DNA from: Knufia peltigerae
Lineage: Eukaryota; Ascomycota; Eurotiomycetes; Chaetothyriales; Trichomeriaceae
Direction: 5' to 3'
Assembly (NCBI GenBank): GCA_030247855.1
Contig: JAPDRN010000016.1
Span: 62,001 to 126,000 of the forward strand
Length of the DNA stretch: 64,000 nt
Shown: piece after piece, positions 1-10,429 of the stretch
How the letters are laid out: every line of letters starts with the position of its first letter
Numbering within the stretch: the first letter of the stretch is position 1
The notes under the pieces: model-generated
Database searches by the model: none
Told to the model about the DNA's origin: nothing
What the model saw: the letters and a program-made list of their open reading frames with translations, nothing else
Made by a program: the position numbers and the translations under genes

Positions 1-930
1 CGATCTTACGATGACTCAGAGTAGTACCCATCGATAAATGTCGGACTGAATTTAGGTCACCGACTGCCACAGAAATGGCTTGGAGAGTGTCAATTTGCTT
101 CTGCTCATCGTGTTGCGTATATTGCTGCAACTTGAGATAGCTCTTTGTTGACTATCTGCATGTCGAGCGACCATGCTCATACAAATGGTGGCGTACATCA
201 AAGGCGCCTTTCATCAAGCTTCCAATCATACGCAGGATGTTGGGTTTCAGCAGTGTCAAATACCGACGTCTTAGGTCATGGTAATCAAAGGCAACACTAA
301 CATCCGAGAATCTGAATTTTATCAAAAGACTTTGAGCCCGGCCCAAGAATTCTGCCATACTGTGTTATCACCGACACCGAGCTGGCCACACACTATACCT
401 TAGTGGAGCATGACTACAGAGATGCGGATATTGCGGATCACTGAATACTATCTTGCAGACGGTAAACTAATCCTTGTCACCGGTAATCTCCCAGAAAGGT
501 AGTGGTAATACAGCCAACATTCTATGCGTGAAAATAAACCATTGACGCTCCACCCTTCGCTTCGGTCATTAGACCGGGTATCGTGTGTATATCTGTGCCA
601 GGAGACTCCACCATACCTAGCTACGCCATAGTAAAGACTAACTATACTAAGCGCCGACTTCTTGAGAGGGATTCTTTCACAGAAATTAACATTGTTTAAT
701 GCAGGAAACAGCTGAGCGGAGTGCATGAAGCACGGTGAACACGACCTATTCTTTGGCACAACTACCATTACACATATATTGACGAATCGAGTCGTTGACG
801 AGCTTGTTTGATTTACCGTCGTGACTGTCGCCGGACAAAAATCTGATATAGGGAAACTGTGTCGTGCAGTTCAGAGCGTCATTCATTCTTCAAATCCGTC
901 GTGTGACGCTCAGATCGAACACCCTCAACA
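1..930. other. Left-edge stretch without an assignable gene
   Basis: I could not assign a gene here. A minus-strand open frame at 152-358 (68 codons) has a protein-like composition (AEFLGRAQSLLIKFRFSDVS...), ends in a stop at 152 and could be the 3' exon of an unrecognised gene or a fragment, but I do not recognise the family. The last 150 bases are the 5' flank of the carrier gene that starts at 931. Confidence 0.3.
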
Positions 931-2367
931 ATGCAGCAAGAGCAGAACGAGAAGAATGTGGTGGATTTTGACGGACCGGACGATCCTTTGTATGCTCTCA
1001 ACTGGAGCACCCGGAGAAAGGTCTATACGACAGTATTGTACGGTCTGACGACTATGACCGCGACGTGGGCCTCGAGCTGCATCTCGTCAGGGTTGCCAGG
1101 AGTCGCCTCGGGGTTTCACGTCTCCGTCGAAGTCGCGACTCTATCCATCACATTGTTCCTCTTTGGTTTTGGCATTGGGCCTCTCTTATGGGCTCCTTTG
1201 TCTGAAGTGTATGGCAGGAAAGTCGCCACTCTGCCAGCCTGCGTGGTAGCAATGTGCTTCAGTTTTGGGTCGGCCACAGCGAAGGATATCCAAACGTTGA
1301 TGATCACACGCTTTTTTACCGGCTTCTTCTCAAGCGCGCCGGTAGCAAATACTGGAGGAGTCTTGGGTGAGATGTATTCTTCCAACAGCCGAGCTATCGC
1401 CATGGCGGGCTACTCGCTGGCGGTTGTCGGTGGGCCGGTCCTAGGTCCTATCGTGGGCTCGGCCCTCGTCGTTCAACCTTCGCTGAGTTGGAGGTGGACA
1501 GAATACATAACCGGAATCCTGTCGGCGATTGTTCTAGCCTTCGATTTCCTCTATATCCGAGAGACATATTCACCCGTCATTTTGCGCCGAAAGGCCATGA
1601 GACTGCGGTTGGAGAGTCGAAATTGGGCCCTGCACTCGAGGTCCGAAGAGTGGGATACCAGTTTTGCGGAGCTGATGCGCAAGTTCTTGATAAGACCGTT
1701 GGAGCTTCTCACGACACCGATCTGCTTTGCCGTGGCTTTGTATGCGAGCTTTTGCTATGGCATCCTGTATATGCAGCTCGGAGCCGTTCCCATAATATTC
1801 CACGATGGGCGAGGCTGGCCCCTGGTACGAAGTTCTTTGCCCTTTCTCAGTATTACGGTCGGGGCACTCCTCGGAGCGGCAGTGAACATCTACAATCAAA
1901 CTAGGTACAACGTGCAAATCTCGCGCGTGGGCACAAAATGCCTTCCTGAAGCCCGGTTGCCCCCAATGATGGTCGGATCAGTCTTCTTCGCTGCCGGCAG
2001 CTTCATCACTTCATGGACGGCGGCGGGGAGATTTCCTTGGATTGCGCCGTGCATCGGCCTCACCTGCACTGGCTTCGGCTTCACCACCATATTCCAAGCC
2101 GCCATGAACTACTTGATCGACACGTTTCAGCCGTCTGACAGCGCTGCAAGTGCCGTTGCTGCCAACACTTTCATGCGAAGTTGTTTTGCCGGGTCGTTTC
2201 CTCTTGTTGTGCATCCAATGTATGACAACTTGGGTACACCTTGGGCGGGTAGCCTGGTTGGCTTCATTTCCATTGCCATGATTCCAATACCCTTTGTATT
2301 CTATCTCTTTGGAAAGAGAATCAGGTCTCGTGGGAAGTACTCAAGAAACGATGATGAGGAGGGATGA
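931..2367 (+). CDS. MFS drug/polyamine-type carrier (DHA1 family)
   Basis: An intact single-exon 478-residue protein with about 12 hydrophobic segments. It looks like a proton-coupled DHA1 exporter of the plasma membrane, the family of fungal multidrug and polyamine carriers. The short polar N-terminus runs into 'YALNWSTRRKV', typical just before TM1 in this family. The motif-A-like loop between TM2 and TM3 reads GPLLWAPLSEVYGRK at about residues 87-101. A conserved 'GPVLGPIVGSALV' stretch at about 166-178 corresponds to the TM5 antiporter motif. The length matches the family (450-550). The start is the first ATG that leaves the usual N-terminal tail. The gene is convergent with the FMN reductase to its right. 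The substrate cannot be read from sequence. Confidence 0.88.
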   Translation: MQQEQNEKNVVDFDGPDDPLYALNWSTRRKVYTTVLYGLTTMTATWASSCISSGLPGVASGFHVSVEVATLSITLFLFGFGIGPLLWAPLSEVYGRKVATLPACVVAMCFSFGSATAKDIQTLMITRFFTGFFSSAPVANTGGVLGEMYSSNSRAIAMAGYSLAVVGGPVLGPIVGSALVVQPSLSWRWTEYITGILSAIVLAFDFLYIRETYSPVILRRKAMRLRLESRNWALHSRSEEWDTSFAELMRKFLIRPLELLTTPICFAVALYASFCYGILYMQLGAVPIIFHDGRGWPLVRSSLPFLSITVGALLGAAVNIYNQTRYNVQISRVGTKCLPEARLPPMMVGSVFFAAGSFITSWTAAGRFPWIAPCIGLTCTGFGFTTIFQAAMNYLIDTFQPSDSAASAVAANTFMRSCFAGSFPLVVHPMYDNLGTPWAGSLVGFISIAMIPIPFVFYLFGKRIRSRGKYSRNDDEEG

Positions 2368-2992
2368 GTAACGGCGGTCCTGTTTCCACACCTACACAGT
2401 CCGAAATTCATTCAATGGCATGGAAATGGCATCGTCAGCAGCTGTTCATAAAGCTCTGATACAGGTACAGGCCGTCACGACAGCCATAGGAAATGGTTAG
2501 ATCGATCGAGTAGGCTCGGGAAAACTTCAACGTACACCGACCATCGGGCAGTGTCATTAAGAGAAAGAGTATGGGACAGAGTAGTAGGACAATGTTACTA
2601 CTAGCTACCCAGGGTCATAGAATGGCTGCTTAACGTAGCTCAGATCTTGCATGTAGGACACACTTTTCATCGATTTCGAACGAAGTGCGAGAAGAGACAC
2701 CCCACTAAGAGTTTCAGCAATGTTGTCCGACCATGTAAGGGACAGTCCATACTGTATTTCTCTCATGCATGACCAGTTTCATTATTACATCTGCGAGTAA
2801 TCTCGCAGTAAGGCTGAATCTGACATTGTGACGTATTTCATCTCTTATTTTGCGTCTCTTTCCCACGGCAGAAAGACGGACGACTCTAATACACTTAAAC
2901 TCGACGACTCTTGAGTAGTAGAAATAAGCTTGATTCATGTTCTTTTGCTGAAATAGTCTTCGTGGCCAGATTATCGGTTGATTTGTGCATAA
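2368..2992. other. Intergenic, convergent 3' ends
   Basis: This lies between the 3' ends of the DHA1 carrier and the FMN reductase. It holds only short open frames with no recognisable similarity, so it is probably 3' UTRs and spacer. Confidence 0.6.
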
Positions 2993-3592
2993 TTATGGCC
3001 CCAGCATAACCTGATTAGCCTCCAAGACCTCTTTGACCATGGCTATGATGTTCAGATTCAAGCCAGCCTTTTCCCAATTATCCTTTTCAGCTTGACCGAC
3101 CTCGAAAGAATTGGTCGGTATTGGCAGCGCTGGCATTGTAGGCGCCACCTTCATACGTAGGCCGGTCAGGATATCTCGCAAGTGGTTCGCGGCCTTTCCA
3201 CCTCCTCTGACTCCGTAGCTAACAATGCCGGCCGACTTCCCCTTCCACTCGTGGAAAAGATAGTCCAAAGCATTCTTTAGGCCTGCCGGGACGCTCCAGT
3301 TGTACTGCGGCGTCACAAAGATGAAACAGTCGTACTGACTGACTAGCTTCGACCATTCTCGCGTGTGAGCGAAGGCGTAGTGAGAAGACGTGTCCTCCAC
3401 GGGCAAATGGGATGGGACTTCGGGTTCCGTATCTGGAGGAAGCGAGATCCTACGAAGGTCGATTGTTTCAACACTGATTTGTTGCGCCAGGCAGGTTCCC
3501 GTAGATACTTCGTGGACGTGACTTGTAATGGCCGGGTTCAAGCGAGGCTCCCGGATACTGCTTGTCACGAGTGCTAGCCGTTTGGTTGACAT
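2993..3592 (-). CDS. NADPH-dependent FMN reductase-like flavodoxin-fold protein
   Basis: A single-exon 199-residue protein of the NADPH_dep_FMN_red family, which reduces FMN or quinone-like acceptors with NAD(P)H in the cytosol. The N-terminus LALVTSSIREPRLNPAI matches the phosphate-binding 'GSxRxxR' loop of the flavodoxin fold, with Ser in place of the usual Gly. The hallmark PQYNWSVPAGLKNALDYL at about residues 95-112 covers the flavin isoalloxazine-binding segment 'PxYNxSxPAxLKNAxD'. The SYGVRGGGKAANHL stretch (about 124-137) is the second conserved loop. The length is normal for the family (180-210). No intron is needed. Which cellular acceptor it serves is unknown. Confidence 0.88.
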   Translation of the reverse strand: MSTKRLALVTSSIREPRLNPAITSHVHEVSTGTCLAQQISVETIDLRRISLPPDTEPEVPSHLPVEDTSSHYAFAHTREWSKLVSQYDCFIFVTPQYNWSVPAGLKNALDYLFHEWKGKSAGIVSYGVRGGGKAANHLRDILTGLRMKVAPTMPALPIPTNSFEVGQAEKDNWEKAGLNLNIIAMVKEVLEANQVMLGP

Positions 3593-5863
3593 CGCACTCG
3601 TTATTCGCCAACTTAAGAAGGTACTAAGAGAATGGCAATTCTTTGCTGGGCTAGAGTTTGTTCAGGAGGAAATTTTGACAGAGTGGGTGACTGAAATGGT
3701 CGTGAAAGTGCGCGATCTCGCCTTCGTCACCTGGTACGGGTGGGAGGAGAAGAAGTATCGTATGCCAAATATACTCTACTATTGCTTCTGTTGAGTCGGC
3801 TCTCGGTGTTTGAATTCGTCAGGAACGTCAAATGTTTTTCAAGGCTCGAGTTCCAATATTTCTAGATCGTATGGAGTTATTTTTGCCTTCTCTAGGCTCG
3901 AGTAATCGTATGTGGGCTGACGTTGGTCGTCGCATGCTACCGGAGTCGCAGTAAATGCGGCACCTGCGGGAATTGCGGTTCGTGGTACCCTCTACCATAA
4001 CGGTGGACCAAGTCTTAGTGACACAGGGGCTAACTTGGGGGTTTACGAGTTATCAGGAGATCTGGGGAGTCCAGCCCCATCGCCTCTTCGACGCACTGCC
4101 GCTGAAAGCACTGGCAAACAACGATGGGCCGGCCGATCTCAATCCTCCTCTTCATTTCTTTCTGTTGCTCCCCAGCTTTGACTCGTTGGTACAATTCGTT
4201 CGAATCAGAGTCTATTCGGATAGTATGAACGCCCTCGCCTCCTGGAAGTTCTCGAAGTTGTCAACTTGTGTTTCCATCTTGTTGTTGTCCGGGTCGCGGT
4301 AGTAGACGTTCGTGGTGAGACTATGATTTACGCATATGTCGTGAAGGTAAACATGGGGAGGGTTAAGTATATGTTAGACGGCGCAGGACCTCCCGCGCGG
4401 CGTACGCAGCCGATACCCTCCCTATCTTTACAAATCGAGACCTAGTACTAGGCTCAGTAGCTCCTTCTGCAGCCCTTTTCAGACGCTCAGTCTTTACTCC
4501 TTAAGCCTATTTTACAGGCGCTTGTTTGAGGCAACTTATGACGCCTAGCATTCGCCTTCCTAGAATTGCATATCACGGTCAGAAAGGCCTGAACTAGAGG
4601 ATGAATTCTTATTCCTTTTGAAGCAAACGGTGCCCTAGTTATCGTGATCAGACTCGACAATACATCATGTTAGACCCCTGACGATCAAATTGCCTGGTCG
4701 TTGCATTCCATCTAACAGTAGTGCCAAGATCATTTCGCTTCAAAGGTGCTCCAAGCCCGATTATCGAAAATCGCTAGTTCCAATATCTGCTGTATCTCTT
4801 CAAATACAATGCACAGAAGGTTCAAGTGAGGTTCTAGCGTGACGCCTAGGACCATTCCATGTCGTATCGGGCGGAATAAGGTTGATCTTCACCGTCATCC
4901 ATGGGGCAAGTCGGGCCGATTTCAAAGCACAAAGCTCCATCAAGCTAGCCACCCGGCCTATAATAACGAGTGCAGGCCACACTTGCACACTAGAGAGCGT
5001 TCCGCAAGTGCAATCTGCAAGAGGCCAATCTTCGTGGCGGGCCAATCGTTCCAGAATCTCCAAACCTCTCTCCTCCTTCCTGGGTAGCGCGACGCTAGAA
5101 GCATCATGCATGTTTCTAGAAGCTGTGGATCCTATACAAATGTACCCTCACTCCATCGCACTTGAGTGGCATAACCGTGATTTCCGTCACAACAGGCCCG
5201 GCATCGCCATGGTAGCTATCACACAATGCAGCTTGAATGGGGCATTGGCGGGCATGATATTCTGTTTCCACTACTCCAGCGTTACAACACAGTCCTGCAA
5301 GACAATAACTATGGCCCCGCGGGGTTTTGGCTTTTCCCTGTGAAGTTATGTGGAGTGATAGAGAATTAGCCAAGCAGTCAGGCCACTCCACTTCTCGCTC
5401 GGTTATTGCTGCGCTCCTTCATGCGCTCAAACACAGGATCCTCATTGATCCTCGTTGTCACCTTTCCGTTGAGAAAGCTGGCAACTGACAATATCAGTCG
5501 GTGCAGGAGGTCGACCAGGACCATTGTCCAAGACCTGGTCAGTATGGAGCATTCCGCTTGCGCATACCTTTTACATCTTGGAATAAAAGATTCGAAAGTC
5601 AAATCATCACATCGTCGCAGCTCGGAGACGTTTTGAGGTCCGAACGAGGTGCAACACATGCTTAGCATGGGTCTCACCACCCTCGCAGACTGGCAGATTG
5701 AGCCGACCTGCTGCCCTCTGTCAAAGTCATCAGTCCGAAGTAAGGCGCGACAAGGTATAAGAGCACCAGCCATCCCACCAGACACAATGTCACTGAAAAA
5801 ATCACAACACTCAGTTCTCACTAACAACAACAACCAAGCAACTCATTCCAATAGTCTGTAGAC
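3593..5863. other. Gene-poor stretch with a decayed gene relic
   Basis: About 2.3 kb without an intact gene. A broken VOC-dioxygenase remnant lies at about 4125-4365 on the minus strand (listed separately). A 12-bp palindrome CCTAGTACTAGG lies at 4441-4452, inside a sequence with no coding potential that could be a mobile-element remnant, though I cannot identify one. Small open frames at 4800-5400 overlap on both strands and show no family signature. The right end is the promoter of the sugar transporter. Confidence 0.5.
4125..4365 (-). pseudogene. Relic of a VOC-superfamily (extradiol dioxygenase-like) gene
   Basis: Read on the minus strand from about 4350, one frame gives 'VNHSLTTNVYYRDPDNNKME' followed by 'TQVDNFENFQEARAF'. 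This is the conserved C-terminal half-module of fungal biphenyl-2,3-diol/catechol dioxygenase-like VOC proteins (family pattern NHGxTTSxYYRDPDGNxxExQVDNF). It then hits a stop near 4222. The continuation 'IDSDSNELYQRVKAGEQQKE', equivalent to the family's 'GVDFDPxELxxRVxAGE', is in another frame. There is no recognisable N-terminal half upstream. The piece therefore carries at least one frameshift and is truncated. It is unlikely to make a working enzyme. Confidence 0.7.
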
Positions 5864-7587
5864 ATGGGCTTCTTTTTCAACAAGCCCGACGATGTCGCAG
5901 GGTCGGCGACCACTGCTATCCTCGTTGGTGCATTCGTGGCCTTTGGTGGTGTGCTATTCGGGTGAGGCCACATTGGAAAATTAATGTCATTTCTTTAGGC
6001 TAACATTGTCAAGATATGACACAGGCACCATCGGAGGTATCCTTGCCATGAAGTACTGGAGAAAACTCTTCTCGACCGGCTACATCAATCCCGGAGACAA
6101 TTTTCCAGATGTCACAGCCTCACAGACTTCCGAGATTGTCTCGATTCTCTCTGCAGGCACTTTCTTTGTGAGTTCCGCAACACAAACAATCCTCACTCAG
6201 GGGGGATGCCACTAACATCGACCCACCGTAGGGCGCACTTTTTTCGGCCCCACTGGCTGATATCATCGGTCGTCGATGGGCCATGATTTTCAATTCCGGA
6301 GTGTTCACCCTGGGCGTTGTTCTTCAGACGGCTGCAACTGCAATACCCATGTTCGTAGCGGGGAGATTCTTCGCTGGACTTGGAGTCGGTCTCCTTAGTG
6401 CCACGATTCCTTTATACCAATCCGAGACGCTACCCAGGTGGATTAGAGGTACAATCGTCGGCTGCTATCAGTGGGCCATCACTTTTGGTCTGTTGCTCGC
6501 CGCAATCGTCTTGAATGCCACCAAGAATCACAACAACACCGGTTGTTACCGAATTCCTGTTGCCGTCCAATTCGCCTTCGCCATCATCATGGTCATTGGG
6601 ATGATCGTACTCCCCGAGACCCCGCGCTTCCTCATCAAAAAGGGAGATCTTGAAGCCGCGGCGCGATCTCTGGGTCGGCTCCGCAAACTGCCTGTCGATC
6701 ATCCTGAACTTCGCGAAGAGCTTGCCGAAATTGTCGCAAACCACAACTACGAGATGTCCATTGGCAGTGCGTCATACCTGGAGCTCATCAGGAATCCCAG
6801 TATTCGAAAGCGACTTTTCACCGGTGCCTCGCTCCAGGCGCTTCAGCAGCTGACTGGTGTAAACTTCATCTTTTACTACGGTACCTCATATTTTACCCAC
6901 TCCGGGATCAAGAACCCATTCGTCATCAGTATGATCACCAGTGTGGTCAATGTCGTGGGCACCGCACCTGGGCTGCTTCTGGTCGAGAAGTGGGGTCGCC
7001 GTCCTCTTCTACTGGCCGGTGCAATCGGCATGAGCGTCTGCCAGCTCATTGTCGCGAGTGTTGGCACGGCCTTGCCAGACAACCAAACCGCCAGCAAGGC
7101 GCTCATTGCCTTTGTCTGCTTCTACATCGTCTTCTTCGCCTCCACATGGGGACCTTGTGCGTGGGTGGTCACAGGCGAGATCTTCCCACTCAAGGCCCGA
7201 GCAAAGGGACTCAGTATCACCACTGCCTCCAACTGGCTTCTCAACTGGGCCATCGCCTATGCCACTCCCTACCTCGTCAACGACGGGCCAGGCAATGCCA
7301 ACTTGGGGTCAAAGGTCTTTTTCATCTGGGCTGCCTTTTGCTGCGTCTGTGTCGCCTTTGTCTACTTCTTCATCTACGAGACAAAGGGCCTATCGCTCGA
7401 GCAGGTGGACGAGCTCTATGCCAAGGTAGACAAGGCTTGGGAGTCAAAAGGTTTTGTTCCAACCGTGCACTTTGCCGAATTGGAATCGGCCATCGCACAA
7501 GATGGACGCAAGAAAAGCCTGGCTGACCTGGAGCAAGACGTCACTCACAAGCGTGCGTCAATGGTTGAATATTTGGGAGAGAAATAA
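5864..7587 (+). CDS. MFS sugar transporter (hexose/polyol type)
   Basis: Three exons (5864-5961, 6014-6167, 6232-7587) encode 535 residues. The protein is a plasma-membrane sugar porter of the SP family with about 12 TM segments. Splicing rebuilds the signature FGGVLFGYDTGTIGGI across intron 1. Further hallmarks are the LADIIGRRWAM loop after TM2, PETPRFLIKKG before the central loop, LQALQQLTGVNFIFYYG (the QQxxGxNxxxYY sugar-binding helix), EKWGRRPLLL, VVTGEIFPLKARAKG and ETKGLSLEQVDELY at the C-terminal end. Each is a canonical SP motif. Both introns are GT-AG, 52 and 64 nt. The start ATG at 5864 gives the usual short N-terminus. Nothing suggests inactivation, and the specific sugar cannot be told. 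Confidence 0.94.
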
Positions 7588-8009
7588 TTGCTTAGATATC
7601 TATCATGGCATGCTTATCATTGCGTGGCGGGAAGTGAATCTACAAAGGCAGAGGAGAGGAGAGGAAAGGGATGATCTGTGCAGACTTGGTCCATACAGAG
7701 AGATGGAATTAGGCCTCAAAGGGATGGTACAGTGGTATATATATTCATTCCTCTGAGAAGACATTCGTTTTTGTGCAGGCCAATGACCCGAGGCATTGTG
7801 GCAAAAGCGAAGGCCAGGGCCGGGGAACTGAAGTCTCCTTGACGGGGCCTTTCCCGGTGGAGCAATAGACGGCTTTTCCCTTGAGGTTCATTTGGTTTAC
7901 ATGTTCCAATGATTCATGATTACATGGGCTCGCAGCCATCGCAGGCCCCGGTCATTTTCATGCCGAAGAGGAACTCAAGCTTGTGTTGTCGCAAAACACT
8001 AATTCTCGC
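7588..8009. other. Intergenic, convergent 3' ends
   Basis: Spacer between the 3' ends of the sugar transporter and the membrane protein at 8010-9007. Nothing recognisable is seen. Confidence 0.6.
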
Positions 8010-9007
8010 CTAAACCATCGAGTCTCTCCCTAGAGCTAGTGTCTGTTCCGAGGTTTCTACGCAAAGCTCAATATGTCCAGCATTCTTCAGCTCAAAGCTT
8101 GGACGTGCTCCCTCCTTCTGCGGAGAAAAGGTTACATCGGGAGGAAAGATGGTCCGGTGTTGGGCAATCCTGTCAAGCGCAGTTTTGAAATCGTCGAGGA
8201 TGATGGTATCTGTGAAGCATTTAAAGACGAAGGAGAACTTCCAAAATGGGTTGATCGCGCCGGTCTTGAGAACAGACGTGACTGACAGAATGTCGACGAC
8301 AATGAATATCACACTTAGGCTCATGCTGAGGAGTAGGATCCCAAAGCGGGGTGAGACCCTGATCAGCTGGACAAAGCCAAAGCCGTAAGTGTGTTTGATG
8401 TTCCAGAAGAGGTTGAGCGTGGTGAAGATCCACCAGGGATCGCTTCGAGTTGTCGACGTAAGTATTTGAACGACACATAGGAAGCTAAAACAAAAGTTCT
8501 TACCGGAAGAGTGCTTCGTAAGGCCGCGTCTTGATGAAAAGATGTCCATTCAGGTCATTAAAGTATGTAAAGTTGGCATAGATTTCGAGAATCCAGTATC
8601 CTTGGGCCACGATGACGGTGCCGATGTACATTCGGCTTGTCAAGGTGCTCAGGAACGGCTTGTTCTTGATCCACGCAATAATGTTGTGCAAGGTCCAGGA
8701 AGCGATGAGCACGGCTGCGGTGGAAGACAGGTACCAACCAAATACCGGTGGATTGAAGAAGATGAAAAATCCGTTGGGAATAGCCAGAGCAAGCTTTTTA
8801 CGAGTAAGCAAGGTCGATTAACACAAGCCTGTGTGCTAGAGAGGGGCGCACCTCGAGCAAAACCAATTTATGCAGCAGCACCCCGGCGCGCATGTTGGCG
8901 GTGGTGATCAAGGCCATGACCACCAGAGATCCTACCATCATACCTTGGGACCATGCCTCCAGAGTCAGTGCCTCGGGCTTCGAGGGCTTTCCTGATCCAT
9001 CCGACAT
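8010..9007 (-). CDS. Multi-pass membrane protein of unknown function
   Basis: Three exons on the minus strand (9007-8852, 8793-8504, 8442-8010) encode 292 residues. The introns are GT-AG, 58 and 61 nt, and both junctions keep the frame. I see about six or seven hydrophobic segments separated by conserved-looking loops: MRAGVLLHKLVLLE, then NPPVFGWYLSSTAAVL, then LHNIIAWIKNKPF, then YANFTYFND and KTRPYEALFRDPWWIFTT. This layout matches a group of uncharacterised fungal integral-membrane proteins that I recognise only by pattern, not by function. The last 70 or so residues are polar and probably cytosolic. The upstream open frame continues to 9256, but the protein-like part begins at the ATG at 9007. 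It shares a 960-bp divergent promoter with the VOC gene. Confidence 0.78.
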
Positions 9008-9967
9008 GGAAGGGTGAGCAGACTTTGAACGGATCGTTTCAGAGGTCGAATCGCTGGAAATGTACTTAATCTTGGCCAAACGGTGCTCTGTGGCATATCG
9101 GAGCGAGCAAAAGTGATAGGCAGCCCGTGGCAAGGTGCTATGAGGAGGCGACGAGTATTTAAGCAGAGCGCTGAGGCAGCTCGCAGCAACTAGCACGTCC
9201 TTGTTCACTCTTTGACCACAGGGATGTGGGCTAGCATGGTGCACCTGGGGTTGCAATGGGGTGAACGCTCAACCTGTTCACGCCAGGCCTTCTGGGACGT
9301 CGCACGGGTTCAGAGTGGGCCATGTGCGTTCCCTACTGTAAGCTGCCGAGCTGCGAGTAGACTCATTGTGCACAAGCGTCAGGTACTCGGTGGTGAGATC
9401 CTGACGTGGTTCGACAGCGCTAGTTGGGGCGGCGATTAAGGTTGGTACGGCTTCTGCGACTACGGACTGGCCACTGCTGCTAGCAAAAACAGTTAAAACT
9501 AGCGACTGAACTTGACGAGAATGATGAGGCTGTACGAGCTCGTTCTTCGTATCTAATATTGTTGGGCTTTTTATTTTTGAGATCCGCCCACTCATTGGTA
9601 ATCGTTGCACGAACGAGGACCCCTTTCAGCTAGCACTGCCACATCACAAAGCATCAGCATACTTTCCACCAGTCACCAGGAACTCGTATGCTGTGATTAT
9701 ACTGATCATCGCAAACACACTATGAGCGCAAACGACCAATCACCTGACCGGGCACGGCGATCCTTTGTTAGTGGTCAAAACCAATCGAGGCCGATAAATT
9801 CCATTAATAGTATAATATAATATCATCAGTACGGAAAATCCGACGAGTCTCGGTGCGTCACTTTGCGCCAAGAATGATTTCTAATCAAGCACCAACATCC
9901 CATGCAGCAAATCTCACATATATAACTCTCACCCTTTCCCCTGGGTTATCAATTGGGAACAATCAGG
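9008..9967. promoter_or_regulatory. Divergent intergenic region
   Basis: About 960 bp between the start of the membrane-protein gene (minus) and the VOC gene (plus). Small overlapping open frames here show no family signature. It presumably carries both promoters. An AT-rich tract lies at about 9795-9830. I recognise no specific operator. Confidence 0.45.
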
Positions 9968-10429
9968 ATGGCTTCTCCCGTCAAAGTCTTGCACGCACCC
10001 CACACGGGCATCACAGTCCGCTCGTTGGAACGCGCCACTCATCTTTTCCACAACATTCTCAACCTTCCCGTGCAGCGAACAGCTCGTCTGTCACCCCCCA
10101 TCTCTACGATAACGGGCCACTCCCAGGTCGAAATTGATATTGCTATCATTGAACTCCCTGGGGGTCATTGTGTTGAGCTGCTCGAATACTCTTTGCCAGT
10201 GGAAGAGAAGCAAGTAGAGATGAAGCCTATGAGCTGGGAAGTGGGAAGCTGGCATCTCTGTTTGACGGTGCAAAGTCTGGATGACACTGTGAAGGCGCTA
10301 ACGGAGTATGATTCTAGCTGGACGACTATGGCCGCACCGCAGCTGTTGGAGAAAGGCCCAAATGCCGGTCGGAGACTGGTCTACCTAAGGAACAAGGAAG
10401 ATGGATTGATCTTGGAACTTTTTGAGTAA
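9968..10429 (+). CDS. VOC/glyoxalase-like small protein
   Basis: A single-exon protein of 153 residues (158 if the in-frame ATG at 9953 is used). It belongs to the vicinal-oxygen-chelate fold. The two beta-alpha-beta modules begin with 'HTGITVRSLERATHLFHNIL' (about 11-30) and 'SWHLCLTVQSLDDTVKALTE' (about 88-107). Possible metal ligands are the His at the start of each module (HTG and WHL) and acidic residues at the module ends (ELLEYSL and LILELFE). That composition fits a glyoxalase, a methylmalonyl-CoA-epimerase-like enzyme or a small dioxygenase/isomerase; the reaction cannot be specified. The length (about 150) is typical of single-domain VOC proteins. Confidence 0.8.
   Translation: MASPVKVLHAPHTGITVRSLERATHLFHNILNLPVQRTARLSPPISTITGHSQVEIDIAIIELPGGHCVELLEYSLPVEEKQVEMKPMSWEVGSWHLCLTVQSLDDTVKALTEYDSSWTTMAAPQLLEKGPNAGRRLVYLRNKEDGLILELFE

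Noticed and set aside
4361..4620. Possible transposable-element remnant
   Set aside because: Only a 12-bp palindrome and lack of coding potential were seen; no terminal repeats, target-site duplication or transposase fragment could be supported.
6990..7526. A 178-codon open frame in a second frame of the sugar transporter
   Set aside because: It overlaps the third exon, which carries all expected SP motifs; the alternative frame is Arg/His/Cys-rich noise.
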